DNA of 64,000 nt from Trametes villosa (GCA_002964805.2 PUDQ02000003.1:1674001-1738000), one strand, 5' to 3'. Shown: positions 11,611-23,586, counted from the stretch's first letter. The notes: generated from the sequence alone by a model not told the origin. Made by a program: numbers and translations.

Positions 11611-12684
11611 CTACCCCCTGTCCCGTAGAAATGCACTCTCCTCTCGTCGAGGCGAGTCGTTATTGCCGCAATCTTCATACGCGGGGGGTATGTCCTGAGC
11701 GGGTAGGCGTCTCGTCATTGTACCCTGTACGGGAGCAAGATTGCGCGGATTGTCTAGAGGTCCTCCGGCGAGACGTATACCTCCATCCATCGATCTCTTG
11801 ACTCGAGGTTGGTCTGTAGAGGAAGGTGGCGTAACAGATGCTTCGAACTGCTTCCCAGGTGGATCGCCTGGGGTGCGAGGCCCGGGGATATGCCTCCGGC
11901 CGCGACGGCCGGAGAACGATGAGGGGGGATGTGCGCCGGGAGAGTCTATGTTGGTTGGAGAACGATAAGAAGGGTAATACTGGCGCAAATTAGGTTTCGA
12001 GGGTCGGCGAGCTCGATACGAAGGTGGAAGAGTAGAGATGGTCGTGTCGGAGAGGTATCCATCATCTTCTAGATCCGCTGGCGCACTCGGGTCCTTAGGG
12101 CAGGAAGATGCGATGCAGTTCGGTGCTGGGATGGCGAGGCGGTCTCCCTCAACCGGTCTCGCCGCGGGAAACCTTCCGGGAGGGGGAGTCATGTCGCCAA
12201 CCTGAGGATATGGATGCGCCGGCGGATATAGTGACAGAGAGACTGTAGCGTCCTCACGTAGCGCTACTGGTGCCGCGATCGGTGTCTGCACACCTGCAAC
12301 ATCGTGCTCGGTGATGGGATACGTGGGGGGCCCGACGAGGTCGATAGGATAACGATTAGGCCGCAATGGATTCGCGATGACAGTCCTCCCAGGACGCGTT
12401 CGCGCTCGTGTCTCCGCTAAACTCCAGTACGTCACGGAAGTCCTACCGGGAGCGACTGACCCTGACTTACCTGTGGATGCATCCTGGGGCGCGATTCCTT
12501 TCGACTCGTGCGGCTTCCACCAACCTCTCCAAAGCCCGACATACATGACCGCGACGGCGATCGCTCCAACGCCTGCCAAGATCCCTCCCGCTTGGGTGCG
12601 GGCAGACTCCACGTTTGCTCCAGAGCTCGACCGGATGAGGAGGTGCTGAAAGCCGCCAGTGGTACGTGGTCCGCTACTGCGCAT
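11611..12684 (-). CDS. Single-pass membrane protein with PPSY and DGGIRLAGG tail (family member 4, 5' end unresolved)
   Basis: The tail exon 11611-12416 and the membrane exon (from 12471) are joined by a 54-nt phase-1 intron with a G|CG split codon. The membrane exon encodes AGGILAGVGAIAVAVMYVGL then WRGWWKPHESK. The tail has EDDGYLSDTTISTLPPSYR, MDGGIRLAGGPLD and DIPPAYEDC, the same three blocks and order as members 2 and 3. It therefore belongs to a subfamily by tail sequence. The ectodomain upstream of about 12.7 kb (N-terminal exons up to roughly 13.1 kb) is not resolved. Confidence is high for the tail and membrane exons only. Confidence 0.65.
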   Translation of the reverse strand: MRSSGPRTTGGFQHLLIRSSSGANVESARTQAGGILAGVGAIAVAVMYVGLWRGWWKPHESKGIAPQDASTGKSGSVAPGRTSVTYWSLAETRARTRPGRTVIANPLRPNRYPIDLVGPPTYPITEHDVAGVQTPIAAPVALREDATVSLSLYPPAHPYPQVGDMTPPPGRFPAARPVEGDRLAIPAPNCIASSCPKDPSAPADLEDDGYLSDTTISTLPPSYRARRPSKPNLRQYYPSYRSPTNIDSPGAHPPSSFSGRRGRRHIPGPRTPGDPPGKQFEASVTPPSSTDQPRVKRSMDGGIRLAGGPLDNPRNLAPVQGTMTRRLPAQDIPPAYEDCGNNDSPRREESAFLRDRG

Positions 12685-13270
12685 GATGGGTAGGGTACCT
12701 GGCGAAGATCAGTTGGCTTTCAGCGCACTACGTCTCACTGTGGAATGGACTTACTGGTAGACGTTGAGATCTTGTGCTGCAATTACGTTCTCCTCGAGGA
12801 CTTATGCAAGCGGAGGGGGCGAGAAGGGCGACTCCGAGTGATCGACACATGAGCAGCACCAAGAGATGGGTGACACGCTACGATCGCATCTATCCACATC
12901 CGTAGAAGCCCTGTTCGTACAGCGACGAACTGTTGTACGAGTAATGACCACTGCGCCGCATTTGATGGCCTCTCTATCAACGAATGATACGAGAAGAATC
13001 ACTACGAGTTCCATTTCCGGAATCGTGCACGCACCTGTGGTCATTGTACCCAGCTCATGCTGGATAGAGTCTGTCACTTCGTGTTGGTGCAGTGTCCCGA
13101 ATCCGAGGTACAAGCGTCCCATCATATCTTACATGCGTACAAGGAAACACACTTCTCAACGCCCCCGAGTATATCCGCCAGTGAAGGGACGGCATGTTAG
13201 TCGAGGTACTACGAGTTCACACCCCAACTCCGTCCCGACGTCGCGCGGCCTAGTTGACCCTTCGAAAGCA

Positions 13271-15242
13271 TCATATCGCGGACCCGATGTGTGGATCGTG
13301 GTGCGCCGACAACGTTGTCTCCGAGAGATCGGGATGTTGCATGAGCTCGGAGCTGGCGCGAGGTAGGTTCCAGACGTCGACCCAGTCAACAGGTTCGATG
13401 GGGTTGTCGAGGTATGTCGAGGATGGGAGAGGGATGCTATCTTGGGATATGGCGCTGTTGCGATTCGAGGCGTGCAGGGTGTCGCGAGGGGGAATGAGAA
13501 CGGTGAGGGAGCTGGCGCTCTGCGCCATCTCCGACCCGTGTCGGTGATCGTAACTCGGCGGCAGGGGGAAGTTGTACGTCCCAGAAGATGCACGGACGTT
13601 GATAGTGGAAGGAATAGACTCCCGCTGGGCGTCCGACGAGAGGCTCATCCCGTCGTTACTGACTCGTAGTCCAATAATGCTCTCTCCGTAAAACGAGTCT
13701 GTCGTTCCTGTGAGCGTACAGAGCACCATGGTGTCAGTATGACATGAGCTTTAGCTGAAAACGTGACTTACGAGGGAGCGCCGAGAGCTGCCGTTTCTTG
13801 CGTCGCAGCCGGCACAAGTAGAACAACGCCGCGCACAGCACAATGGCCGCTACCACGGAGCCGCTGACCGCGGCTATATCTGTTGCACTGAGCGATCGAG
13901 AATGGCCTGGCGTTTCCGACGCGACCGCGGTATACAGGGGCGCGGGAGGTGCTGAGGAGCTTCCGAAAGATCCTGCAGTGGTGAGAGAAGCGCTTCCGGT
14001 GTCGAGCCCCACCGCGGTCACTGCTGTACCAGTGACAGGCGCGTTCGACGATGATGACATTGTGGGAGAAAGGATGAGGGGCGATGCAGTGAGGTCGGTA
14101 GAACTAGACCACACGGTACTGGACTTAGGACCGGGTTGGATCCATGACGACCACCCTGCGGGGTCTACCGGAGTGGAGACGGACGACGGCGATCCGGAAG
14201 ACGAGGAGCGTTGTCCCGATGGAGCATTCGCATTCGCAATCGCTGAGACTGTTGACGAGGAAACGGCACTTGTTGTCGTCGGCGGGCCAGTATGGGATGT
14301 GGAGGTGATAATGATGCCTGGAGTGAATATGGTTTGCCTGCTCGTAGTGCTCGGCGCGCTCGTCGCTGAGGGCTGGTTGTCGGTGACAGTTGGTACCTGT
14401 TGTACCTGCGGGGATGTACTCCTGCCTCCGTCGACTCCGGCGGGGCCGGTAGTTATAGGCCCAGTACCACTGGGCTGACTGGTGGCGACGGTTTGCGAGG
14501 TCGATGAAAGTGTGTCGCTGCTAGAGGGGAGCGAGGTGGACGGGGGAGTGTCCCCCGACGCGATGACTGCAGGCGGATGTTTCTCAAGGGCCGGCGGGCT
14601 GCTGATGGAGGTTGGCGTCGCGCTATCGCTAGTCGTCGAGGATGGGGATGTGACTTCGTTAATGAAGATGGTTGAGGAATCGCTGTGAGGAGAGATATCC
14701 GTGGATTGTGACGTGGAAGCCGCCGTAGAAACGTCCATCGAAGCGTCGTCGCGCGCTCGCGCAGGCCGGCCAAGACCCAACTCGGGATGGAGTCTCACTA
14801 CGTAGCGGATAAGTTGCTTTGTCCACAGCGGGCGCCCAAGAACTCCCCGGCGACGTACTGGTTGTGTGAGCGCCGGATGGGTGCTCAAGTGTAGGCAGGG
14901 TCGTATAAGTGGTAGCGCCTCCTGAGCTGAACGGGCCTGTCAGAAGAGAGTCCTGCGGCAGAATAGCTAAAACGTCACCTATACGACAGTCAAGGCACGG
15001 ATGGACTTTAGTCGCGGAGTCGACTGTGCACACGCGGGAGGGGCAGAAAGGAGTGGCAGGCGGAGCGCCGTATAAATGAGTGTGTGTCGCGAGGAATGGG
15101 AGACGGAAGGGAAGGATGGTCGCCCCGAGGGCCTGTCCCCCCTATCTGTTGACTGAGACGGCGGCGGGGAACGGGGCGGCTGCGAACTCCGGCGAGCCAT
15201 GAAGGGAGAGAAGTCCTTCGAACCATCCATCTGCCAGAACAA
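13271..15242 (-). CDS. Mucin-like single-pass membrane protein with PPSY tail (family member 5)
   Basis: A long Ser/Thr/Pro-rich ectodomain of more than 200 residues runs through 13772-14750. It ends in a transmembrane helix (IAAVSGSVVAAIVLCAALFY) and the basic CRLRRKKRQ cluster. A phase-1 intron (about 13708-13771) follows, then a tail of about 145 residues (13271-13707) with LPPSYDHRH in its middle. Upstream coding near 14.88-15.03 kb includes VCTVDSATKVHPCLDCRIGD, a small Cys-containing N-terminal region. The precise first exon between 15.0 and 15.24 kb is uncertain. The DGGxRLAGG block is absent. The ectodomain would be heavily O-glycosylated, an extended cell-surface stalk. Confidence 0.65.
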
Positions 15243-15870
15243 ACCATATCATATCAGAGGGGCTCGCAGGGACCAAATCGAGCAGATTTTGCACTTACCG
15301 TCGAGCTTCGCGGCGCCAATGCGGCCTGTCGAGCACAGGGAGAGCCCGAAGCGATACCACACGAACTATAAGACACGGGATAACAACACCCCGTATACTA
15401 TGAGGTGAGCCTCGGTATGGGGAGAGCACACGACGAGAGTACTGCGCCCTGAGAGCATCGCCTCTGGAGGACGTGCAGCATGGTGATCATGATCTGCTCG
15501 TAGGAAGTCACGGACACGGCAACTCCCGCCCCCGGCGATACTCGCAGCTATCGTATCGGCGGGAGTGAGGGCTATCCACTTAGACGTACGTAACGGTCGT
15601 TCATTGCATCTCACTTCAAAAGACGCACCGCGTTGTGTCTGTAGTCCATGCACGCGCTGGCATCCTGTGACGTACAAGCCTCTTAACAAAGGCCGTGCCG
15701 TAGTTCATTGATCGACGTATCATTGACAGGGAATACGAAGTTGATATGCGGGACCATAGCAGCCGCACCTGACAGAACTCAGTTAGTATCAACCCAAGTG
15801 CGCGAGACGGCACGAGAACGCACCTCTAAAGATACCCCATCTTTCAAAGTCGACCGCATGGTCCGCACGC
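15243..15870. other. Intergenic, no gene seen
   Basis: About 630 bases between members 5 and 6. Short frames only. It probably contains the promoter region of member 5. Confidence 0.4.
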
Positions 15871-17520
15871 CTAGTACCGACTGTACTCAGGCGGCTGGCC
15901 CAGGGTGACCTCGCTCCTTCCAGCTACCGGGGCAAGGTACGCAACGTAAACCGAGCCGCGAGGCGCATCGCAGTTCTCCGTCGTCGAGATGAGGTAGCCG
16001 TCCCCGCTCGGGGACCGGGGGGACGTCGGGGCCTCGCCAGAGCGCAAGGACGTCGGGCGAAGGCTCGGGGTGGGAGGCGGGGCGTCCCAGGCTATGTGGA
16101 ATGGCTGCATCCGTGTGAGAGGCTCGACGTCGGTCGGCGTGACGGGCCCCGGGCTCAGAAGGGGGAAGGAAGAGAGGGCGCTGGAAGACCCTGGGGATGA
16201 TGCTGTCTCGCCGCTGTCCGAGTACCTCGAGATGGTGTCCCGCTTCTCTTCCATGTGCTCGGCAATGGCCGGAGACATGCGATCGTTCTCGGGGATGGGG
16301 GAGGCGGTAGAGATGTGAACGCCCCGTTCGAACATGGTCGACTGAGGCGCATCACCGTCATCCTCCGGATCAGCAGGGGCTTATCGCCGAGTCGTCGGCC
16401 TTGTGAGCTCATAATGCAGCTCCGAAAGGTGCAACGTTTGCTTACCAGATGCGCTTGCAGCGTTCCGTCTCGCGGCCCTCTTCCTACAGGATATCCACAT
16501 AAGGATAGCAAGGGTAAGAAGGATCACGCTCCCGATACATATGGCAGCGATCAGCCCCGTACTCATACCCCGATGCGATTGCGACGCGGAGGGAGCAGGC
16601 ACGACAGATGAGCTGGCGGTGGACGACGTGGACGATGTGCCCGAAACTTGTATGTGGCCTGGAGGCGACGTCGGCGAGATGGGGAGGATGGACGTCTCAG
16701 TATCAGTGATTGTCTGATGGGGGATCGCCGCAGGTTGAGAACCGCCTGAAGATGCGGGCGAGGATGAGGAGGGGGACGCATCTCCTGTGGCGTCTGAGGC
16801 GCTCGACAGGCCGCCAGATGTCGCATTCGTGTCTGTAGGACCAGAGGCGGTGAGCGGCGGCGTCGGGGTGAGCACCGCAGTAACAGTGGTGCCCGACGTG
16901 AAGGTCGTGGCGGAGGTGACGGTGCTGCCGCTGGTGACGACCACGACTGAAGTGACGACTGTCGGAGAGACGATGACAGTGGTTTTCGTGGGCGGGGGAG
17001 GCGGTTCTTCCGTCTTCGTCGTCCTCACCGTAGCCGTGGTAGAGGTAGTAGTCGTGGTCCCGCCTTGCGTACATTGCAAGCCGAAAGGAGGAAAGAATCC
17101 GGGACCACAGCCGCCGAAGCCTGGGCCACCGAAGGCGCGGTCGACGATAATCGGAGAGTCGAGGAGAATGTGCATGGCGAATAACTGCCTTGAATGACGA
17201 CTGAGGACAGCAGTCTCGGAGGAGGTTCTAGTTGGACCGCGCACTCACAGGAAGAGAGACACGACAGCGGATAGGCAGGGAAGCAGCACTATGGGAATGT
17301 TGTCGGCCTTTCCTATCGTGCAACAAGGACCATTGACTCGCTTGTCGGAATCGCTCGAGTCGAAGGATAGCGAGCCTGGCACAAGGACAAGAGAAAAGAC
17401 AGTAGGCCGAAGGAGTGTGTGCAGGTACGCGAGAACAAGACTAACAGCAGAGAGGAGCGGCAGAGCAAGATAGGCTAGGCGATGCAACGGGCTGCCGGGG
17501 ACAGCTCTCGACGAGCACAC
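15871..17520 (-). CDS. Mucin-like single-pass membrane protein with C-terminal PPEY (family member 6)
   Basis: Three exons, 17249-17520, 16446-17188 and 15871-16379, total 508 codons with the stop. The N-terminus has a hydrophobic LAYLALPLLSAVSLVLAYLH segment that could be a signal anchor or signal peptide. A Gly/Pro-rich stretch, a long TTTTTSTTATVRT-type Thr/Ser mucin domain and one helix (GLIAAICIGSVILLTLAILM) follow, then the RKRAARR cluster. The juxtamembrane intron is phase 1 with a G|CC split codon, as in other members; its acceptor is ATAAG. The tail is acidic and Ser/Pro-rich and ends GQPPEYSRY. Its terminus resembles that of member 7, so the two may be a tail subfamily. Confidence 0.72.
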
Positions 17521-18403
17521 GGGCGCGAATTCGGTTTTCGGACATACGGGATGCCGTCAATCATGATTTGCTGTCAATTCCGCGGTTAAGCGAGACTGAA
17601 TGGCGAAGAAGCTAGAGATCCTGACCGTAGCTCACCGGGGTGAGAGTGCAGGCCGCCGGCAACAGGTGTAAGCTCGAGATGTTTGATCCACGAAGTGCGA
17701 TAGCTACAAAGCATGCGGAGGTTGAGGGGGCGAATCGAACAATGGGTGAGAGAGGAAGAGGGAGGAAGTCACCAGGGCGTGATCGAGCTTGAGAGAAAGG
17801 CTTCCGAGGGGCATACCATCACGGAAGTATTCTTCCATTTTGACCCCAGTACCTTCTGGGAGGCATGACACCGAGCATCTTCATGACACGTGTGCTACCC
17901 ATGTACTGGGATATTCATCGAAACGTGTGTCAGCTCACGCAAAGGCCAATGGAGAAGTAGACAATGTACGCGTATACTCACACTGCCATCAGATTCGCAC
18001 CCGGATGCGGTAGGGGCCACCGGCGAAATGTCGTCCTCATCGCTACGAACCGCCTTATGACCCGCAACTATGCACCCAGTTGTAGCAGGAAGAGCAGGTA
18101 CTGGCGTATGATTGAAGGAGACGTCGGTTGTATACGGTGAGCGTAGGAGTCAAGAAGCGAAGTGGGTGTCTAGCTCTCGCGCCACGTCCGACGTAGGGCG
18201 CTTGAAGCCACGAGGCTACGAAACGGCCGATGTGCGCTAGCCGCCGTACAGCTCTCAGACTCCGCCTAGGCCCTTTCCTCCCATTCTCGAGTTCTTGGTG
18301 TATGTACATTGTTGGGGCCAACCGTGTATACAGATAACCAAGAAATCTACAGAGCATCAGAATAAATACGCCGTCCACATATACATGTACACCCAACGTC
18401 CGA
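17521..18403. other. Intergenic, no gene seen
   Basis: About 880 bases upstream of member 6 and downstream of member 7. There is no conserved frame. The minus-strand frame at 18055-18498 overlaps the tail of member 7 and is treated as a shadow. Confidence 0.4.
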
Positions 18404-19922
18404 CTACTCCCGGGTATATTCAGGCGGAGACCCGATCTCGAGCACCTCATCCCCATTCCACGCATACGCATCATATATCGTCCCACGCGCATCCTCAACC
18501 TCCATCACGCTCCACACGCTCGCCCTCTCCTCCGGGTGCGCGAAGTGCGCAGCGGCTAGCGGCGAGAGCGCGATGGGCATGGGCAGCGGCCGAAACGCGA
18601 CCTGGGGCCTCGACCTCGCACTCGCAAACGACCCGGGGCTAGTGGGAGTCTGCGGTCTGGTCTGCGGAGTTTGCGGCCGGCTGAACAGGGAGGGGTGCGT
18701 CGCAGGCGGCTCGGGGAAGGCCGTCTCGGGGCAGAGCGAGTTGATGTACGAGAATGTGCTGGAGGCGCCTGGGGATCCGGGCTCGACGCCTTCGCGGTGT
18801 TCTTCCTGTTTTCCGATGTCCCCGTAGGCGGTGGCGCGGTTGGCGGGGAAGGGGGAGGCTGCGCCTTTGGTGCGCCCGAGGGAGGTCGGGGTGTCAGGCG
18901 TGCGGAGCTTGAACGGATCTTCGATGGGCGAGAACTGGTACTCGTTGGCGTACGGGATGGGTTTCTCAGCTGAAGCGTTCAACACAGATAGGTCAGTTCG
19001 TAAGTCTCAGTATACCATCGCGTAGAGGCGACGTACCATCTCGCTCAGCCTGCCTAGCGCGCTTCCGCTTCATGCATAGGCGGTACCCAACTATCGTAAG
19101 CACCAACACGCAAACGCAAGCGACGCCGATCGCGACAACCTCAACGGTACTAGCTCCGTGGTGCGCCGCGCCAGTCTGGCCATTGCCGTCCGTCGCTGCG
19201 CCGGCGCTCGCGAGGGGGCTTAGCCACACCGTGGTGGCAGGCGCCGTTCCGGATGCGCTAGACACAGAAGTCGCGGACGCGACTGCAGTTGAGCTCTCCG
19301 CAGACGCTGGCGGGGAAGGAAGGAAGGTTTCGTTGGGCTGAGCCCACGAGCCGTTGTCGGTAGCGGATGCCCACGTGGGTGAATTCGTAGGCGGCGGAGC
19401 GGGGGTGTCATCTGTGCTCGAGGGCGTAGGAGTGGAGGAAGATGATGGTATAGATGGCGCGGCCGACTGGGACCCAATAGAGGTATCCGTCTCGGCCGGG
19501 ACAGGCGTGGAGGAGGGAGACCCAGCGGCGATCCCACCGTCTGCCGAGGTTGCGGTGGACACGCCGATAGCCTCCGATCGAAAAGAGAGCGAAAGGGAGG
19601 GCTCCGGTATGGGCGAAGAGGATGGAAATGAGTTCAGGGCCATGGAATTGCCAGCCTCAACCAGGGTTCCTAGTATGTCCCTCGGGGCTCGCTGGCTGCT
19701 TCGGGGCGCACGAGCTCGGCGAGGGTGGAGGTGCATCGCTGCAACGGCGTGCGCGGTCTTTGGTGGGATCCAGTCACCGTATAGGCAAAAAAAAGTGGGG
19801 ATGTAAGGAGCGACTGTACTGCGGCGGGCAGGCGAGAGAATTCGGGGGCAGCAGAGAGAGCGGAGAGATTCCCACAGGGCCCTGGATCTAGCAGGTTTTG
19901 AGGCAGGGCTGGGATGTTCCAT
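18404..19922 (-). CDS. Mucin-like single-pass membrane protein with C-terminal PPEY (family member 7)
   Basis: The tail exon 18404-18969 and a long upstream exon beginning at 19037 are joined by a 67-nt phase-1 intron with a G|CT split codon. The upstream exon encodes a Ser/Thr/Pro/Ala-rich ectodomain with few NxS/T sites, then the helix VEVVAIGVACVCVLVLTIVG and the basic MKRKRARQ cluster. The tail ends GSPPEYTRE, very like member 6. Repeated PQTPQTRPQTP units sit mid-tail. The start is uncertain: the open frame extends to 19922, but translation could begin at an internal Met such as MALNSFPSS. Spacing from the next gene is small. Confidence 0.65.
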
Positions 19923-20231
19923 CGTTCACGCCGCAGCAACAATCAGCAGAAGGACGGGAAGCAGTTAATAAAGACAAGGCGCACCTTGGAATCCAACATT
20001 GAGAACAGCATCCCGAGTCCAGTCGTGGGATGTGCTACTTATGTTATGGTGTGCGCAGTCGCCTGCCGGTACTCGTACTCGTAGTATGAGTGCTTGTGCG
20101 ACCACCATGAGGTATCCTGGGTGAACGTATCTACGCCCGCATCCGAGGACGACGCTCTGGACTGTCCGTCAGCAGTCAACATACCCAACAAGACAATCAT
20201 CGGCACCTTCCAGATGGCGCAGAACCGACGA

Positions 20232-20666
20232 TCACGACTGATCAATGCAGACGCTCTTCCCCGTGCCGGAGTTACGGTCGAGCTCCACGCTCGAGCATCT
20301 CGCCACATGTCGGCCATGCATCCGCCAGGGGATGAATGACACGCTGTCCTTGGGTTTGTCGGCGGCAGATGCGAACGCCGTGGCAGACAGGGGGTGCTCG
20401 GACTCCACCAATATTTGTGCCACGGGAAGGGAGAAGGTGGCCGTTGTCTGATCTTCCTATTTTCTGGACGTAATGGGCGGAGTGTGCTGTAGCTCAGAGG
20501 TACGTACGTGCTGTCGCAGCGATGGGGGAGTGTACCAGGGTTGGCGTGTGGTTTGACGGCGAGCTCGACTAGCGGAGAGCGAGACGCCCGGAGATGCCAC
20601 GAGGCTACCGGACTTCTCGGCAATCGCCCGCTGCATACGAGGATCAGCGCGTCCAGGTATGCACAT
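20232..20666 (-). CDS. Small hypothetical protein, partial model
   Basis: Two coding-like pieces are joined by a plausible intron: a GTACGT donor near 20512 and an AAATAG acceptor near 20459. The reading includes RQPWYTPPSLRQH and then TATFSLPVAQILVESEHPLS. The reading then continues to a stop at 20232. A further upstream frame reaches 20782 but is not clearly connected. I recognise no family. It lies between member 7 and the superoxide dismutase gene on the same strand. Confidence 0.3.
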
Positions 20667-20907
20667 ACGAAGGGGAGGATGGGTACATTGAGATCAAGGC
20701 GAAGGAGTTCCTTGAGGTGCACCTTGCGGAAATGGCCAGCGCGCACCCAACATCGATCAACGGATACAGATGCAGCAACCATTGGATAACGGTAATATAC
20801 ACATGCGATTTGACTCTTCCATCCTCCTCTTACAGTTTTTCATTGTGATACTTCAGCAGATCCCCGACGCCTAACGTTGTCGCCTACACGAGCATTCACC
20901 GGAACGC

Positions 20908-21848
20908 TCAGAGCTTGGCGCCAGACTGAGCCTCGGTGAAGCGCTTCTCAGCCTCCTCGAAGTTGATGACGTTCCAGATGGCGTTGAGGTACTACAAGTA
21001 AAGTAAGCACCCCGTTCAGGGAGCATGAAATCACGCTACTTACGTCGACCTTGACGTTGAGGTACTGGAGGTAGAACGCGTGCTCCCAGATGTCGACGCC
21101 GATGATGGGGACGTGGGTCAGGAGGGGGTCCTGGTTCGCAGTGGTGGTGATCTCGAGGACCTTGGTCTGGGGGTTGTAGCCCTAGATACACGGTTTCGGT
21201 TAGCTTCTGAGAACGAGTGCACACTGTGCTTGTCAGGTCCCCTTGGCTCGCAGAGGAAGGCGGTTGGCTCATTCATACAGATCATTGAGCCGGGAACTTC
21301 GACACGGTCTCGTGCAATCGATGAGCGATTCGAGAGCTAACCGCCCAACCCCGGCGAGCGAGAGGTCTCTGAATGGACTGGGAAGGTACTCACGAGCCAG
21401 CCCCAGCCGGAGCCCTGGATGGCGGCAGTGGTCGCGTTGAACTCCTTCTTGAGGTTGTCGAGCGAGCCGAAGCTCTTCGTGATGGCCTCCTTGAGGGGGC
21501 CGTCACGGAGGGCACCGCCGTTGCCCTTGCCCTCGGAGGACGCGGGCGCGAGGTTCTTCCAGAAGAGCGAGTGGTTGATGTGACCTGCGCAGCATCGGTT
21601 AGCCCAATCGCACTTCATCGCGTGAACGGACGCGTCGGGCACTCACCACCGCCGTTGAACTTGAGCGCGGCCTGGAGGGCGATGCGCTCCTTCGGCGTGG
21701 ACGCCTTGGCGTAGGCCTGCTCGGCGGCGTTGAGCGCGTTCACGTAGGTCTGGTGGTGCTTCTTGTGGTGAAGCTCCATGATCTGCTTCGAGATGAAGGG
21801 CTCCAGAGCATCGTAGGCGTAGGGGAGGTCGGGGAGAGTGTTGGACAT
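20908..21848 (-). CDS. sodA/SOD2-like: Manganese superoxide dismutase
   Basis: Four exons, 21647-21848, 21394-21584, 21044-21181 and 20908-20991, give 204 residues, close to the usual length of MnSOD without a transit peptide. The enzyme converts superoxide to oxygen and hydrogen peroxide. Metal ligands are visible: His in [14 protein letters not shown], His in [10 protein letters not shown], and Asp and His in [15 protein letters not shown]. The GSGWGWL and [10 protein letters not shown] segments fit the manganese form. The start [17 protein letters not shown] begins directly at the mature N-terminus, so the product may be cytosolic. An in-frame upstream Met (21929) would add 27 residues without an obvious mitochondrial signature. 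It is the only housekeeping gene in the left half. Confidence 0.93.
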
Positions 21849-22596
21849 GTTGAGCAGGTTGTGGTGGACGTCGAGGAGGATGTGGGAGTTCGAAAGGAGG
21901 AGGATGCTCGTATTTATCGCGCTGATCATCCTCCCCCGGACTTCGATAATGATGTAATCCCTTATGTTAGGGTCACGTGTTCTATGTCGTCGGCCCCCGC
22001 CTATTCCCCGGTCGAGTCCCGACCGTCGCCTTTTCCTTCTTCCTCATCGTCCACAACGACGAGCAGACCGACCCTCGCCGCAAGGGCTTGCCTTCTCGCT
22101 GCCCTGCTCTACAACGCCCGCCGTACCGACATGCGATACTCACACTGCTCGACCGCATGCTATAACCGGATCGGAGGACCTGAGGACTGCGTTGGTCATC
22201 TGAGAGGGGTGACTCCTCACGATTGCGTGTTATCTCGTCTTGAGCCAGCAATTGGAAGTTCCCGAAGCTACGCAACCGCTCGCGCAACCGTCTTACACAT
22301 CCCAGGGTTCCCGCTCCAGAGCGCTGCGGCCATAGCACTTCTCGCGCCACGGCTTCCACGACTTGCCCTCGGCGACCTTCTTGCCTTCGCATTTGCCCTC
22401 TCGTGTTCAAAGCTTTCAGCGAGTTTACTTGACTAGAAGGCGACGCGGTCCTTGGATGCACGCGTTCTCTTACGGTACCAACTGCTCAACTCGCTGAGGT
22501 ACGCCTCCCGTAATGCTCATCTCCCGTAGATGCTAATGTCGGTTTGAATTAGGTATATAAGGTCAATCTCACGCAGTGACGTCGTAGTTCAGCGAA
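21849..22596. other. Divergent upstream region of the superoxide dismutase gene
   Basis: The minus strand has a GATAAATA-like sequence about 60 bases upstream of the dismutase ATG. On the plus strand, just past a CACGTG palindrome near 21974, an ATG at about 21985 opens a frame beginning [20 protein letters not shown]. That frame runs to 22436 but has no motif I know, so I do not call it a gene. Confidence 0.35.
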
Positions 22597-23060
22597 TCAA
22601 GTTGCCCATAGAGTTGAAAACCCTTGTCGTGGCTGTCTAGGTGGGTGCAGGCCGAATGAATGGCATGCTTCTATCCTGTAACGGACGAAGGCTACCACAA
22701 GTCTCTCTGCGACTTGCAGATTTAAAACGATTTGCTTCGACTGAGAGACCTCCACATACGTATGAGGGGGGACTACTCTGCTATGGCCCGTCAGGGTTAC
22801 GTTCGCTCCCGCAGCATTTCTCCTTGACATACATACCGCGCTGACATCTGCTTCGTTGTCCACAGCGTTCCCGTCGGGTACGACCTTATCGACTGCCTCC
22901 TCGTCGTCCATCGCACGGCAGACAAAGGGCCAACCCGACATACAACTACAGCCATGCGATAGCCTCAAATCCTCGTACAGTTGTTAAACCATCACATCCT
23001 TTTAAGCCCTTGTCAAGGCTATACCTCGGCTACCGCATTTGGGGACCTCTGCACCTTGGC
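22597..23060 (-). pseudogene. Orphan 5' end resembling family member 3
   Basis: On the minus strand an ATG at 22955 and its upstream region align by eye with the start and promoter of member 3 (ATG at 10424). Shared features are CGGCA-ACAAAGG-CCAAC, AGCCATGC, a TTTTAAGCC-type block and a TATAC box with similar spacing. One base is added after the eighth codon relative to member 3, so the reading changes frame. No transmembrane or tail exon follows. It looks like a relic of a duplicated family gene. Confidence 0.4.
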
Positions 23061-23586
23061 TGCCGTGTCGTACAAGGCACGCAGTGTTTCGTCTCAGACT
23101 CGACGCCTATTCTTGGACATCGTCTCTCTCAGGCAGCACCGCATGTGGTTGACACTGCGTCAAATGGTGCGCAGAATTTCAAAAGCAAAGTGTCACGACG
23201 CTAACACTGATTTGCTCTGGAAGGCTAACCCGGGTGACCCTCAAGCTGCTTCTCTCTGGGCTCGACCTACTAGAGGGTTGACTTGCGATGCAACCACTTG
23301 CCGTGTCTGTGATTCCCCAGGTGGCTTCGGTTCGAGTGTGGCATGCACGAGGTAGTTCACCTGTTGTCCCGGCCAGCCTCGAGTTAGCGTTGTGGGCGGG
23401 CCACCTCGTGATGGGCATTATGGCATACGGGTGTCGGGTCGGGAACTAGATCAGCGGCTTCTGTCTCACGCTGCATCGTTGGCTTTTATGTCTCCAGCTC
23501 TCATGACACCCCGCCTGGCTCTCTAGCTCCTTTGCTGCCACCTGCGCGTATCTATGCTCTCGCACCTTTCGGTTTCACCACCGACT
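23061..23586. other. Intergenic, upstream of a plus-strand gene
   Basis: About 520 bases with only short frames. It should contain the promoter of the gene starting at 23587. I see no strong TATA box. Confidence 0.35.

Noticed and set aside
20594..20848. Plus-strand frame YEDQRVQVCTYEGEDGYIEIK
   Set aside because: Protein-like over a short stretch but without start context, splice partners or a known motif; overlaps minus-strand coding-like sequence.
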